This document shows positions 1 through 9,467 of a stretch of DNA of 64,000 nucleotides, one piece after another. Below the pieces are notes generated by a model. That model saw nothing but the letters and a program-made list of their open reading frames with translations. It was not told where the DNA came from and searched no databases. Source of the stretch: Rhodobacter sp. CZR27 (lineage in GTDB: Bacteria; Pseudomonadota; Alphaproteobacteria; Rhodobacterales; Rhodobacteraceae); NCBI RefSeq assembly GCF_002407205.1, contig NZ_CP023548.1, positions 1,326,501-1,390,500 of the forward strand, given 5' to 3'. A program made the translations under genes and the position numbers. Positions within the stretch are counted from its first letter, which is position 1, and the number at the start of each line of letters is the position of its first letter.

Positions 1-829
1 CAAGGCAGAGCCCCACGATGCCGTAGGCAACCGCCGCCGACCGCGCGAACGAGAAGATCAGCGCGATCGTCCCGAGGCCCACCACGCCCAGCAGCAGCAG
101 CCGGAACCTTGGCGACTCCATCGCATGGACCAGGGCCACGACAACCCCCACGAGCAGGAGCGAGGCGGCCGTGGTCGGGTTCTGGTCCGACGCACCCGAG
201 GATCGCACGAACCCCTCCGAGGACTGGGCCGTGGTCGCAGCCTCGGAGGCCGCGACCAGATGGGTGCCCAGCACGGTGTCGGCGATCAGGATCAGGGCCG
301 AGACCAGCGAACTGACGATGAGGATCCAGACGATCACGCCCGCCTTGCGCGGCGTGTCGACCAGCACGACGATCAGCAGCAGCAGAACCTGAAGGCTTGC
401 AAGCTTGCGCATCTCGGTCAGGGCGACCGCCCGCTCGGCCGAGAGCAGGAACGACACGATGCCGAGCGCGCCGAAGATCAGCGCCGCGACGACGACCGGA
501 TCCCGCAAGGCGGTGGCCACCCAAGCACGACGCTGCGCCGCGGTCAGGACCGTCACGACCAGCGTGGCGGCGGTCAGCGCCTTGAAGGCGGACAGCGGCA
601 GAAAGCCGAAGATCAGCTTCTCGATACTGTCCAGGTGACTGAAGAACACCAGAACGGCGATGCCCGAGAACGGATAGCTCAGCAGCACGACCCCGCCGAC
701 CAGCGCGACCGGAACCCCGATCGCCAGCACCGGCGATGCGAGCACCGCCATCACAAGCGTCGCGAGCCCCGCAAATACCGACGTGCCGACGACTGCCAGG
801 CCTTCGCCGATGCGCCGCAGGTTCGTCAT
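1..829 (-). CDS. O-antigen ligase/polymerase-like membrane protein (3' end cut by the window edge)
   Basis: The first 276 residues of a polytopic membrane protein are present; the rest lies left of the window. Reading the minus strand gives an N-terminus starting MTNLRRIGEGLAVVG, followed by closely spaced hydrophobic segments, a soluble stretch after about residue 150, and a conserved-looking RSSGASDQNPTTAA segment near residue 210. This layout resembles the O-antigen ligase/Wzy family, which joins or polymerises lipid-linked glycans on the periplasmic side of the inner membrane. The start ATG overlaps the stop of the deacetylase gene as ATGA, so it is the last visible member of the exopolysaccharide operon. 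The family is inferred from topology and context; without the C-terminal half, ligase and polymerase cannot be told apart. Confidence 0.72.
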   Translation of the reverse strand, partial: MTNLRRIGEGLAVVGTSVFAGLATLVMAVLASPVLAIGVPVALVGGVVLLSYPFSGIAVLVFFSHLDSIEKLIFGFLPLSAFKALTAATLVVTVLTAAQRRAWVATALRDPVVVAALIFGALGIVSFLLSAERAVALTEMRKLASLQVLLLLIVVLVDTPRKAGVIVWILIVSSLVSALILIADTVLGTHLVAASEAATTAQSSEGFVRSSGASDQNPTTAASLLLVGVVVALVHAMESPRFRLLLLGVVGLGTIALIFSFARSAAVAYGIVGLCL

Positions 830-2007
830 GCATGCACCCCCGGCCTTGCGAAGCGGCGGCGCCGGATCAGCGAGGCGGCCATGACCAGCGGCGCCCAGTA
901 GAGGGTCCCGCTCATCAAGCCGAGCTTTGCCCGGAACGCCAGGTCTTCAAGCCAGAGAGGCCCGCCGCCGAAGGCATGATCGTGCACATGGACCCGGCTG
1001 AGCACCGCGGGATCCTCGTCCGGGCGGTTCTCGCCGCGCCCGCCGGTGAAGCTTCGGAATCCCGCGGCCTCGGCCGCGCGGCGCGCGGCGGGCGTCCAGC
1101 GGTCGAAGGGCCAGCAGAGGAAGCGCACCTCGCGCCCCAGGATGCCTTCGAGGCGCGCGCGCGCCTCGCGCAGTTCCGCCTCCACCCGCCGGTCGCGGGC
1201 CGCCTCGTCCTCCTGCGCGCCATCGCGCCACCAGCGCCCGCAAAGCTTCGAGTCGCTCTGGCGGATCGGATCGCCGAGGCGCAGCGGCGCCGGGCCGTCG
1301 GCCTCGAACCACCGGGCCTTCGGGCCGGGCGACAGCGCCCAGACATGCGGCGCATACCGGCGCCAGTTCCCGGCATCGAGGTGGCCCGCAATCCGGTCCG
1401 AGACGGCGATGCGGCCGTGGTCGAGGCCATGCGACGCGATCTCGATCAGCGGGTCGGCATCCATGGCGCGCAATTCGTCGGCATTCATGTAGCCGATGCC
1501 CTGGCTGCGCAGCCCCCTGCCGGGATCGATGAAGTCGGCAGAGACGAAGATGGTCGCGGGATGGCCGAACTCGCGCAGGATCGGCGCGGCATGCAGCATG
1601 TTGTCCAGATACCCGTCATCGAAATGCAGCACGACCCAGCGCGGATCGACGGAGGCACCTGACTCCCGCCTCTCCCTCAGGCAGGAGCTGGAGACGACGA
1701 TCCGTCCGAGGTTCCGCAACACCTGCATGTGGCGGCGGAACACCTCGGGCCGGACGGTGATGCTGTCGCTCCACGGCAGCCAGCCGGCCTCGGGCGCGAT
1801 GCTGTGATAGACGATCACCGGCACGCCGCCCGGGCGCCGCATCCCGCGGCTCCCCAGCCAGACGAGCAGTGCCGAGCCGGGCAGGACGGCCAGCGCATGC
1901 CCCTGACCGGCAGCGGCCAGGGGCAGCAGCAGGGCCAGGGAGACGCTGGCCGCAAAGCGCAGCAGGATCAGCCGCCGCGTGGTCCGCCGGTCGGACCGCT
2001 GCCTCAC
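826..2007 (-). CDS. Polysaccharide deacetylase family protein
   Basis: A 393-residue protein with an N-terminal hydrophobic segment (about residues 12-55) that probably anchors it in the inner membrane facing the periplasm. The NodB-type core is visible: VIVYHS near residue 85, the metal-binding FDDGY near residue 150 and SHGLDHG near residue 210, which supplies the paired histidines of carbohydrate esterase family 4. A CWPFDRWT stretch near residue 300 fits the later catalytic strand. The family removes acetyl groups from GlcNAc-type sugars or related polymers. It overlaps its upstream and downstream neighbours by ATGA junctions, so it is translationally coupled in the exopolysaccharide operon and probably modifies the exported polymer. 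The substrate is unknown. Confidence 0.85.
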   Translation of the reverse strand: MRQRSDRRTTRRLILLRFAASVSLALLLPLAAAGQGHALAVLPGSALLVWLGSRGMRRPGGVPVIVYHSIAPEAGWLPWSDSITVRPEVFRRHMQVLRNLGRIVVSSSCLRERRESGASVDPRWVVLHFDDGYLDNMLHAAPILREFGHPATIFVSADFIDPGRGLRSQGIGYMNADELRAMDADPLIEIASHGLDHGRIAVSDRIAGHLDAGNWRRYAPHVWALSPGPKARWFEADGPAPLRLGDPIRQSDSKLCGRWWRDGAQEDEAARDRRVEAELREARARLEGILGREVRFLCWPFDRWTPAARRAAEAAGFRSFTGGRGENRPDEDPAVLSRVHVHDHAFGGGPLWLEDLAFRAKLGLMSGTLYWAPLVMAASLIRRRRFARPGVHA

Positions 2008-3632
2008 AGCACCACCAGATAATAGGCATGCATCTGCAGGGCCTCGGCACGGGCTTGCAGCGTTTCAAGCTCGCCCCGGTCGAGATCGCCGGACCGCAGC
2101 GCGACGATCACCACCTGGCCGGCGAGCGAGGACCAGTCGGACGCCGCCGTCAGCGGCGGCATGGGCACCGCGCTGATCGGCTTGTCATCGCTGCCTTTCG
2201 CGCCATCGAACATGCGTGCCAGTTGCTGCAGCTGAGCCTCGGGCAGGAAGCCCGTCACCTTCAGCGCGCGTCCGGGCCAGCCGCCCCGGTCCGCCGAGAC
2301 GCGCCGAACCAGCCGCTCCACATAGGGCACGTCCAGCTTCCGGCCACGGGCTATCCGCCCGCGCGTCAGCGGCGGCAGCGGCCGCGTTCCGGGGATCTGC
2401 CCGACATCAAGGTTCGTGCGCACCTGAGAGCCCAGCGCATCGCGCGCGATGACGGGAACGAGGGCACAGATCGCCCCGACGATCGCGGCGATGATGGTGT
2501 TCACCGCCAGCTTGGGGAACTTCGGATAGAGCGGCGTGGTCGCCGGATTGATGATCATCACCTGCGACAGCTCGGCCCGCGTCGAGAGATCGAGCGCGAC
2601 GCGCCGTTCCTGCAACTGCAGAAGATCGGCGTCGATCGCCGCCAGCTGGTCATCGGGGATGCGCAGCAGCGCCTGTGCCCTGTCAAGCGCCGCCAGAGCC
2701 GCCTCCTGATCGGCAAGGCTGTGCTGCCGCTGGCGGCGGAGTTCTATCAGCCGCTGCAATTCCGCCTCGCCCGTGGCGAGCACTTCGCGAATTCCGCGCG
2801 CGATGGTCACGTCGGTCTGCGTCGCGAGCGATTGCCGCAGCACCTCGAGCCGGCGCGCCTCGCCGCTCAGGTCGGCCTCCGTCGAGCGCAGGGCGTCACG
2901 CGCATCCTGGCGCGCCTGCAGCATCACCGCGCGTTCGGTAACCGGATCGGTCACGCCGAGCTTCTCGGCCAGCGCCTGCCGTTCGTTCCGCTTCTCGGCC
3001 AGCCGGACCCGCGCCGCCTTCTCGGCCTCGGCAAGCGTTGCGGCGATCACTTCGGCATCGCGGCGGAACGAATCCTGCGCGACCTTGACATAGGCGCGGG
3101 CGAGGACATTGGCCGCGGCCGATGCGATCTCGGGAATGTCGTAGGTGATGCTGATGCTCAGGATGTAGGACCCTTCGACGATCTCGACCTCAAGGGCGTT
3201 CTGCAGATCCGCCACCATCTGCTCGCGTTCGCTGAGCGGCACGAAGTAGCCGTAGTTGAGCGTGTTCCAGACCCGCCAGATCCCCGTCGTGATGGCGGAA
3301 AGCACGGTCGGCTCCTTCGCCGGGATCTGTCCGCCGAGTTCCTCGATCAGCAGGTCGAGCGCGCGCTCCGCGACGGGGCGGCTCAGCAGGCGCTCGATGT
3401 GGGACTGCGCGATGATCGTGGCCGGGTTGAACTGGCTGACCCCCATGAAGCTGCGGTTGAAGCGCAACTCCTCCTCCGAAGGCTCCATTGTCACGGTGAC
3501 CGTCGCTTCGTAGAGCGGCCTGGCCTTCAGCAGGATGGCGCTGAGGACGAGCGCGACGAGCCCCGCCCCAAGCGCGCAGGCAAGGATCATGCGGTAGCTG
3601 GCGCGAATGAGATCCCGAAAATGTGTCAACAT
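2004..3632 (-). CDS. Wzz/GumC-like polysaccharide chain-length determinant protein
   Basis: A 542-residue protein starting MLTHFRDLIRAS. An N-terminal membrane segment lies at about residues 15-40, a long periplasmic helical region rich in Glu/Ala/Arg (coiled coil) follows, and a second membrane segment sits around residues 380-400 just after a PLYPKFPK proline-rich motif. That is the two-helix Wzz fold, which sets polymer length in the inner membrane. The last 150 residues are cytoplasmic but show no Walker motif, so this is not a complete tyrosine autokinase. The reading frame continues upstream to position 3710, but that extension overlaps the preceding gene; the ATG at 3632, 13 bp after that gene's stop, is preferred. 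Confidence 0.83.
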   Translation of the reverse strand: MLTHFRDLIRASYRMILACALGAGLVALVLSAILLKARPLYEATVTVTMEPSEEELRFNRSFMGVSQFNPATIIAQSHIERLLSRPVAERALDLLIEELGGQIPAKEPTVLSAITTGIWRVWNTLNYGYFVPLSEREQMVADLQNALEVEIVEGSYILSISITYDIPEIASAAANVLARAYVKVAQDSFRRDAEVIAATLAEAEKAARVRLAEKRNERQALAEKLGVTDPVTERAVMLQARQDARDALRSTEADLSGEARRLEVLRQSLATQTDVTIARGIREVLATGEAELQRLIELRRQRQHSLADQEAALAALDRAQALLRIPDDQLAAIDADLLQLQERRVALDLSTRAELSQVMIINPATTPLYPKFPKLAVNTIIAAIVGAICALVPVIARDALGSQVRTNLDVGQIPGTRPLPPLTRGRIARGRKLDVPYVERLVRRVSADRGGWPGRALKVTGFLPEAQLQQLARMFDGAKGSDDKPISAVPMPPLTAASDWSSLAGQVVIVALRSGDLDRGELETLQARAEALQMHAYYLVVL

Positions 3633-3645
3633 CTGTAATGGCCGA

Positions 3646-5028
3646 TCATGGATCAAGGGAAAGCAGCCGGGCCACGTCCGACCCTGCAACAATGAAGGCT
3701 CCAGGCGCACAGTCCGCGCCGACCGGCGCGAGCGTCCCCTGGACGGGATCGATCAGGCACCAGGCGGGCGTGGAGCCCCTTGCGGCCCAGTCCAGAACGT
3801 CGGCTGCGCCCTCGCCCCAGGCAAGACGCACGGGATCGCCGCTTCCGCGCAGCTCGAATCCCCCCGAGGGCAGCGGATGCGGCAGGACATCCGGGCCCAG
3901 CAGCCGCGCCAGCATCCGGAACGCCCAGACGCCGGGCTTGGGCCGCGCGTCATTCGTATAAAGCGCGGTGAAGCGGTTGCCCCAGGTGGTCTTGTCGTCC
4001 TCGCCCAGCCGGAACCAGAGGCAGAAGGCGCCGCCCGAGGCGAGCACGTTCAGGTGCCGGTGGACGGCTGCGAGGAAATGCCCTTCGGGCGTATAGTCGT
4101 CGCCGTAATCGCGCGAGGGGCCACCGCATTCCGCCGACAGCACCGGCCGCCCGCTCAACTCGGCCAGAAGTGCAAGGCGGGCGGCGTCGCGCTCCTCGGG
4201 GCCATAGAGATGGGCGTCCGCGATGTCATAGCGGGCCTCGCGCAGCACCGGCATCACCCGCTCGTCGATCAGGGCGGCGATGTCCGGGCTCTTGATCCGA
4301 TCGCGATCGAAGACCGTCGTGGACGCCTCGCTCCAGCGCTGCTGCACCCGGAAATCCGCGCGGTCGAGCGCGACGAGCAGGACGTCGAGGTTGAAGGACG
4401 CGATCCCTCCGAGAACGAAGACCGCCTGCGTATCGGCGGCCTTCACCGCGTCATGGGTCGCGTTGATGTAGGCGATCAGCGCGGCGCCGGAGCCGATCCA
4501 GCCACCCGACGGGTTCGTCGGGCTCTCCCATTCGTTCGCGGCCTGGTAATGGACGACGCGCCCCTTCAGGCCGGGCATGTCGTCCCGGCCGTCGCCATCA
4601 TAGCGCTCTGTCACCCGGCCGACGAAGCCTGTCCAGAGACCAAGGTCGGTCGGGTCGCCGTTCTTGACCTTCGACGTTTCGGGGCGGGTGCCCCAGTCCG
4701 ACTTGGATTCGAAGGTCAGGAACGGCCGGATCCCCAGCGCGAGCAAGGCGCCCACGCGCTCGTCAAGGCCGCGCCAGTTGTAGCGGCCGCGCTCCGGCTC
4801 GATCAGCTGCCAGGTGACGGCGATCCGCGCGACGCCGACACCGGCCCCCGCCATGTAGTGATAATAGCGGACCTGCGAGCCGGGGAAGGAGAGGCCGATC
4901 CGGGGATTGGGCTCGACGACGAGCCGGCTGAGGTCGATGGTCTGCGCGGCCGCGCGGCAGCCCGTCGAGGCAAGGCAGGTCAGAAGCACGGCAAAAAGCA
5001 CCCCGACCCGCTGCGCCGACGCCCTCAT
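3646..5028 (-). CDS. Secreted glycoside-hydrolase-like protein of the exopolysaccharide locus
   Basis: A 460-residue protein with a signal peptide ending near STGC at residues 21-24. This may be a weak lipobox; the -3 residue is Ser, so ordinary cleavage at the following AAA-Q is also possible. The mature part reads like a TIM-barrel hydrolase of the GH5/GH39/GH42 type: VTWQLIEPERG near residue 75, AANEWESP with Asn165-Glu166 in the usual acid/base position, and VLSAECGG with Glu300 in the usual nucleophile position. It would act in the periplasm or outer membrane, probably trimming or editing the polymer. It lies between the export gene (4-bp overlap) and the Wzz-like gene. Specific family and substrate are not known. 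Confidence 0.68.
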   Translation of the reverse strand: MRASAQRVGVLFAVLLTCLASTGCRAAAQTIDLSRLVVEPNPRIGLSFPGSQVRYYHYMAGAGVGVARIAVTWQLIEPERGRYNWRGLDERVGALLALGIRPFLTFESKSDWGTRPETSKVKNGDPTDLGLWTGFVGRVTERYDGDGRDDMPGLKGRVVHYQAANEWESPTNPSGGWIGSGAALIAYINATHDAVKAADTQAVFVLGGIASFNLDVLLVALDRADFRVQQRWSEASTTVFDRDRIKSPDIAALIDERVMPVLREARYDIADAHLYGPEERDAARLALLAELSGRPVLSAECGGPSRDYGDDYTPEGHFLAAVHRHLNVLASGGAFCLWFRLGEDDKTTWGNRFTALYTNDARPKPGVWAFRMLARLLGPDVLPHPLPSGGFELRGSGDPVRLAWGEGAADVLDWAARGSTPAWCLIDPVQGTLAPVGADCAPGAFIVAGSDVARLLSLDP

Positions 5029-6260
5029 TGCGGTCCTTCCGGAAGCGCCGGCGGGTCGACGATCACCTCGAGCGTGTCGCCGGGCTGCAGCAGCGACACC
5101 GGCCCGGCCGTATAGGTGTGCGTCTGGGTCCCGGCCCGGCGCGTCACGAGATAGCGTGGTTCGCTCGTCGGATCGGCAAGGCCCGCGCCACCGCCGAATT
5201 CGGCCAGCAGATTGCGGCTTGCCGCCATCGTGGCGCGGGCTTCGGCGATTTCCTGGCGGACCTCGGTCAGGCGCTGGGTGATTTCCTCCTCGCGCTGGCT
5301 GACGAGGCCACGGGCGGCGCTGGTCGCGGCGCTGGCGCTTTGCCGGGCCGCGGCCTCGAAGGCGGCGGCTTCCAGTTCGTTGCTGCGGTACTGATCCGCG
5401 GCCAGCGTCACCTCGAGATAGCGCGCGGCCACGGTGAGACCCTGTTCCCGAAGCGAGCGCTGCTTTTCCAGGTCGCGCTCGATCTCCTCGATCTGCCGCT
5501 TCGACAGGCTGCGCCGATCCGCGAAGGACTGCGCCTCGATCAGGGACAGGCCGGCGCGTTCCTCCTCTCCCTGGGTTCGGATCTCGTGGAGTTGCCGACG
5601 CAGATCCATCAGGCGGACCTGCTCCTCGGCCAGTTGCGCGGCGGTTTCGGCGCCGACCAGCCGCTCGACCTCCGGGGGAACGGGCAGGTCGGTGGCGCCC
5701 GCACGCTCCTGCAGCAGCCGCGACTCCTCGAGCAGAAGCGCGGCGAGTCGCGCCTTCATGCCCAGATAGCGGCCAGCCTCTTCGGTCACCCGCATCGCCT
5801 GCGATACCGGAGCATCCGCGGCCAGCCGCAGCGAGCCACCCGCCAGCGCCACCGCGCGCATCACGTCAAGCCCGCTGCTGAATTCGTACATCCCGGGTTG
5901 CGCGACGGCGCCGAGAAGCGCGACGGGACGCCAGCGCGAGACGGAAACGGTGGTCGAGATCGGCTCGGGGATGATCGTCTTCAGGCGGTCGCGCAGCATC
6001 TGCTCGACCTCGGCGGGCGTTCTGCCGCCAACCGGCAGCGACCCGATCAGATGCAGGGCGATCGATCCGTCCTCGCGCAGCGGATAGCTGCCGGACAGAT
6101 CGTTGTTCGCGAAGATGGAAATCGCGATCACGTCGCCCGGCGCGAGCCGGAATTGCGGCTCTGGCAGGTCCTCCGCCAGAGCCACCGTTGTTGCGAGAGC
6201 CAGAGCGATTGCAAGGCAGGAAGCGCTGCGAAAGACGTGCCGGAAGATCTTGTCCTTCAT
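5025..6260 (-). CDS. Polysaccharide export protein, Wza/ExoF type
   Basis: A 411-residue protein with a signal peptide (about residues 1-29, cleavage near ALA-ED). The polysaccharide-export domain follows directly: FRLAPGDVIAISIF, then REDGSIALHLIGSLPVGG and a segment reading VALLGAVAQPGMY, typical of the export plus first SLBB region. Residues 180-330 form a long Glu/Arg/Leu helical region, probably coiled coil, as in ExoF-type proteins, and a second SLBB-like strand (LLQPGDTLEVIV) is near the C-terminus. It is the periplasmic/outer-membrane conduit through which the polymer leaves. Its stop overlaps the start of the hydrolase gene, indicating one transcript. No Wza-like lipobox cysteine is seen. 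Confidence 0.85.
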   Translation of the reverse strand: MKDKIFRHVFRSASCLAIALALATTVALAEDLPEPQFRLAPGDVIAISIFANNDLSGSYPLREDGSIALHLIGSLPVGGRTPAEVEQMLRDRLKTIIPEPISTTVSVSRWRPVALLGAVAQPGMYEFSSGLDVMRAVALAGGSLRLAADAPVSQAMRVTEEAGRYLGMKARLAALLLEESRLLQERAGATDLPVPPEVERLVGAETAAQLAEEQVRLMDLRRQLHEIRTQGEEERAGLSLIEAQSFADRRSLSKRQIEEIERDLEKQRSLREQGLTVAARYLEVTLAADQYRSNELEAAAFEAAARQSASAATSAARGLVSQREEEITQRLTEVRQEIAEARATMAASRNLLAEFGGGAGLADPTSEPRYLVTRRAGTQTHTYTAGPVSLLQPGDTLEVIVDPPALPEGPQ

Positions 6261-6321
6261 GTCCGTCCTCTTTCGCTGCGCCTTGCGCCTGGTGGTCGAC
6301 TCCGCCCTGTCCCTGACGGGA

Positions 6322-7722
6322 TCAGATCAGATAGCTGTCGTCATATCTATACTCGGCGTCGAGGCCGGTGACCGAAATACCGGTGCTGCCCGATCCCGCC
6401 GACAGGACCAGCCTGTCGAAGCCGTCGGCATCGCTGAACGACACGCTCGTGCCCCGGACCGTCTGGCTTCCGATCGCGACGCCATCCCGATATCCGGTCA
6501 GCACCGCCGTCCCCTGCGCGAGCAGGTCGAGCGTCACGTCGACCACATCGCCGGGCTGCTTCGAGAAGTCGAAGACCATCGTCTCGCTTCCGATGATCAG
6601 GCTGGAGTTGGCCGTCGTTTCGCCGCTGCTCGCGACGCCGAGGTGCCCGCTGTCGATCCCGACCGAGGCGGCCGCCCCGTTCTTCGTCGCGGTGATCCGG
6701 AGGTCGATGTCGTCCAGGTTCACCGCCGCGAGCTTCTGCCTCGCCGCCGATGCCGTCTGGACGACGGCATCGTCGCGAAGCATCTCGACGTTGGTGCGCG
6801 TGCCGGCGGCGTTCAGCTCGAGGCCCACGCTGCCCTCCTGCGCCTCGACGGGCAGGGGCGTCTCGACCGGGGACGGACCGACCGGCCCGTTCTCGTCCTG
6901 GTCCATCAGGCGACGCGCCTCGGCCTCGCTGACGACGATGTTGCCCGAGGAGGTGGTCGCGATGTTCCTCGCGGCGTAGCCCGAGTCGATGATGACGCCT
7001 TTTTCACCGGACAGCGTGTTGTTGCGCACGATGATGCTGTCCACCGGGTCGCTTCCGCTGGGCAGGTTCAGCAGGTTGATGTCGCCGCGGGCCCCGCCCA
7101 GGCCGGCATCGACCACGATGTTGTCCTCGATCACCAGCCTGTTGCTCGTGCCGGCCGGATGGTCGGCGTAATAGGCGATGCCGCTCTTGAAGGCGCCGTC
7201 GATGTGGTTGCCGCGCACGATGCCCGAGCTGCGGACCGAGATGCCGTTGCCGTCGTGGCTGTTGATGAGGGTGTTGTCCTCGACCAGGAACTCCGAGCCC
7301 TGCAGGTAGATGCCGTGCAGAAGCCCGCTCGAGCCGCCATCCAGCCCGGTGTTCGCGATCGTGTTGCCGATGATCTTCAGGCCGACATGGTCGACGCCCG
7401 CGGCCTCGCCGGAGTTGATGCCGTCGCGGCCGGTGCCGTCGATCCTGCTGTTCACGATCTCGACGTTGCTGGTCGAGCCGGTCTTGCTCAGCTTGATCCC
7501 GGTGCCGCTGACGTCCTCGATCGTGACATTCTCGATCCGAACGTTGCTGACGTTGCGCAGCATCAGGCCGTCGCCGTTGACATCCCGGATCGTCACGTTG
7601 CGCACAAGGGTGTTGTTCCACTCCGCGCCTTCGAGCCGCAGGGTCGAGGTGAGAACAAGGTTCTCCACAATTCTAGTATACGCCAATTGGCTACCTTTCC
7701 ACATTTTTGCGCGGGCGGGCAT
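6322..7722 (-). CDS. Right-handed parallel beta-helix repeat protein
   Basis: About 466 residues. Residues 25-290 show repeated short strands of the type VRIENVTIEDVSGTGI and LVIEDNIVVDAG, the pattern of pectate-lyase-like parallel beta-helix proteins that bind or cleave polyuronates. The last 170 residues form a separate beta-rich domain ending YDDSYLI. No signal peptide is visible, and the acidic-hydrophobic tail resembles type I secretion signals. The start is uncertain: ATG at 7722, ATG at 7704, or an in-frame TTG behind AAAGGTAG at about 7689; none has an ideal ribosome site for the ATG choices. DNA just upstream is AT-richer than the operon. It may be a lyase or a binding protein for the exported polymer. 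Confidence 0.68.
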   Translation of the reverse strand: MPARAKMWKGSQLAYTRIVENLVLTSTLRLEGAEWNNTLVRNVTIRDVNGDGLMLRNVSNVRIENVTIEDVSGTGIKLSKTGSTSNVEIVNSRIDGTGRDGINSGEAAGVDHVGLKIIGNTIANTGLDGGSSGLLHGIYLQGSEFLVEDNTLINSHDGNGISVRSSGIVRGNHIDGAFKSGIAYYADHPAGTSNRLVIEDNIVVDAGLGGARGDINLLNLPSGSDPVDSIIVRNNTLSGEKGVIIDSGYAARNIATTSSGNIVVSEAEARRLMDQDENGPVGPSPVETPLPVEAQEGSVGLELNAAGTRTNVEMLRDDAVVQTASAARQKLAAVNLDDIDLRITATKNGAAASVGIDSGHLGVASSGETTANSSLIIGSETMVFDFSKQPGDVVDVTLDLLAQGTAVLTGYRDGVAIGSQTVRGTSVSFSDADGFDRLVLSAGSGSTGISVTGLDAEYRYDDSYLI

Positions 7723-7844
7723 AATGTGGATGGTTGGCGTTGAAAATCGGTTACGTCTGACCGTTCGGCGTAGATGGTCTGCATTCCGCCGACGGAGGGG
7801 TGAAGTCGGCAACTTCTCGCGCTGATACGAAATGTCACCGCGCC

Positions 7845-7858
7845 CATACGAACGTATG
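7845..7858. promoter_or_regulatory. Dyad CATACG-AA-CGTATG upstream of the beta-helix gene
   Basis: A perfect 6+2+6 inverted repeat lies in the 148-bp gap between the flippase stop and the beta-helix start. On the minus strand the core TTCGTAT recurs about 20 bases further on (TTTCGTATC). The arrangement suggests an operator controlling the beta-helix gene separately from the upstream EPS genes. No known regulator can be assigned. Confidence 0.3.
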
Positions 7859-7870
7859 GATGCCGGAGCA

Positions 7871-9454
7871 TCAGTCCAGCGCAACGGAGACACGAAGCAC
7901 CTTTATCGAAAGGAAAAACAGGCCAAGCCCGAGAAGGCCGGAGAGCGCGAGCGTCGCGAAATCCGAAGCCGCGGAGGGCTCCGGGCCGAAAACGCCGGAG
8001 AAAGCGAACATGGACACCGAAGCCAGGATGATGCCGGCAATCGCCGCCATCGCCGCCACTGCGAGGCCAGATTCGCGCCCCAGCCGCACCGGTCCGACCA
8101 GCACTCCGCGACCCCGGAGCAGGCCCGCAAGCAGGGCAAGCGTCACGAGCGGCGAGATAGCCTGTCCCAGGACGATCCCGTTCACGCCGAGCGCCGGGGT
8201 CAGCCACAGGAACAGCAGGAACTTCATGCCCGTGTCGACCGACACGCCGATGGCGACGAGGCGGACCACCGGCAGCGCCCGGTCGACGAGGATGCGCACC
8301 AGCACCATGCGCAGCACGAAGGCGCTCAGCGGGGCCAGCGTCATCCACCTCAGGCTTTCGGCCACGTCCTGCACGTCCTTGTCGCCGAAGCGTCCATGTC
8401 CCAGCAGGAACGAGACCAGGGTCGGACTGTGCAGGGCGACGTAGACCTGAACCGGCAGCAGGAGCGCCAGTCCGATGAAGACGTTCCGCCAGAGGTCGGA
8501 GGCCAGAATCCGGCCACCTGCCGCCGCGCGCCTTGACCATGCGGTGAAGACCACGAGCGACAGGGCGGTCGCAAGGGCGTTGCCGAGCAGCGTGCCGAGG
8601 CGCTGTGTCAGCTCCAGTCGCGTGATCCCGCCCGTGCCGACCTGTGCGGCGAAGGCGGTCTCGAGCCAGGTGCTCGCCAGGGCCGCCACCACGAGCAGCA
8701 CCGCTGCGATGCCCACGGCCAGCGGACGGGCCGGCTGCGCGGCGATCCCCGGCTCGGGCTCCCACGTGCGGGTCATGCGCAGGCATTGCACCAGCATGAT
8801 CGCCGCCACCACGAGCCATGCCACGGCGAAGGCGCCAGCGGCCATCAGTACGAGATTGGCGCCCGCGACCGCCAAGGTCGCCGCGATCGCGGCGCGCGGC
8901 AGTTGCCGGATCATCGAGGGCATGCCGAAATGCCCCGCCACGTTCAGCGCCGCGGCAAAGACGATGCAGGCCATCGTCGCCGGCAGGACCGCGGCAAAGA
9001 TCATCAGGGTCTGTCGGGCCAGAACGGCAGCCTCCGCCTCGAGGCCGGGGGCGAGAAGCCGGGTCGCCGCGCCCGCGCCGAAGCCGATCAGCAGGCTCAG
9101 GCCCACGCCCGCGACGGCGGCGATTCCGGCATGGCGCAGCGTCGCCTTCATGAACCCGCGCCCGGACCCTATGGCATGGGCTGCCACCAGCGGAATGTAG
9201 AAGACCGCCATCACCTGGCTGAGCGTCTCGATCACACTGGTGGCGATCCGGCGCCCGAAGAAGAAGGCATCGGCTTCCGGGCTGATGCCCAGCCGGCGCG
9301 CGATCAGGTGCGAAACCAGCAGCGCCAGCAGGATCCCGACCAGCTGCCCGCCGAAGTGCAGGACCGCCGACAGAAGCGAGGAAACCCGCAGTCTGGACTT
9401 TCCCGGCGTTGCAGCATTGGCCGGGGCGGTCATTGCGGTATTGCTGGCCTGCAC
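7871..9454 (-). CDS. MurJ/MviN-like lipid-linked oligosaccharide flippase
   Basis: A 527-residue polytopic membrane protein with about 13-14 hydrophobic segments and the MATE/MOP-superfamily look of MurJ: an early SHLIARRLGISPEADAF segment, then FIPL-type and GMPSM loops. In an exopolysaccharide operon it most likely moves the lipid-linked repeat unit from the cytoplasmic to the periplasmic leaflet, a Wzx role, rather than being the housekeeping lipid II flippase. The GTG at 9454 is preferred because GAAGGA lies about 10 bases ahead of it; the ATG at 9433 has no ribosome site. The gene starts 13 bp after the sugar-transferase stop. Confidence 0.8.
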   Translation of the reverse strand: MQASNTAMTAPANAATPGKSRLRVSSLLSAVLHFGGQLVGILLALLVSHLIARRLGISPEADAFFFGRRIATSVIETLSQVMAVFYIPLVAAHAIGSGRGFMKATLRHAGIAAVAGVGLSLLIGFGAGAATRLLAPGLEAEAAVLARQTLMIFAAVLPATMACIVFAAALNVAGHFGMPSMIRQLPRAAIAATLAVAGANLVLMAAGAFAVAWLVVAAIMLVQCLRMTRTWEPEPGIAAQPARPLAVGIAAVLLVVAALASTWLETAFAAQVGTGGITRLELTQRLGTLLGNALATALSLVVFTAWSRRAAAGGRILASDLWRNVFIGLALLLPVQVYVALHSPTLVSFLLGHGRFGDKDVQDVAESLRWMTLAPLSAFVLRMVLVRILVDRALPVVRLVAIGVSVDTGMKFLLFLWLTPALGVNGIVLGQAISPLVTLALLAGLLRGRGVLVGPVRLGRESGLAVAAMAAIAGIILASVSMFAFSGVFGPEPSAASDFATLALSGLLGLGLFFLSIKVLRVSVALD

Positions 9455-9467
9455 GAACGTCGATCCT

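Noticed and set aside
3633..3710. A 26-residue N-terminal extension of the Wzz-like protein
   Set aside because: It overlaps the end of the hydrolase gene, and the shorter form starts directly before the first membrane helix.
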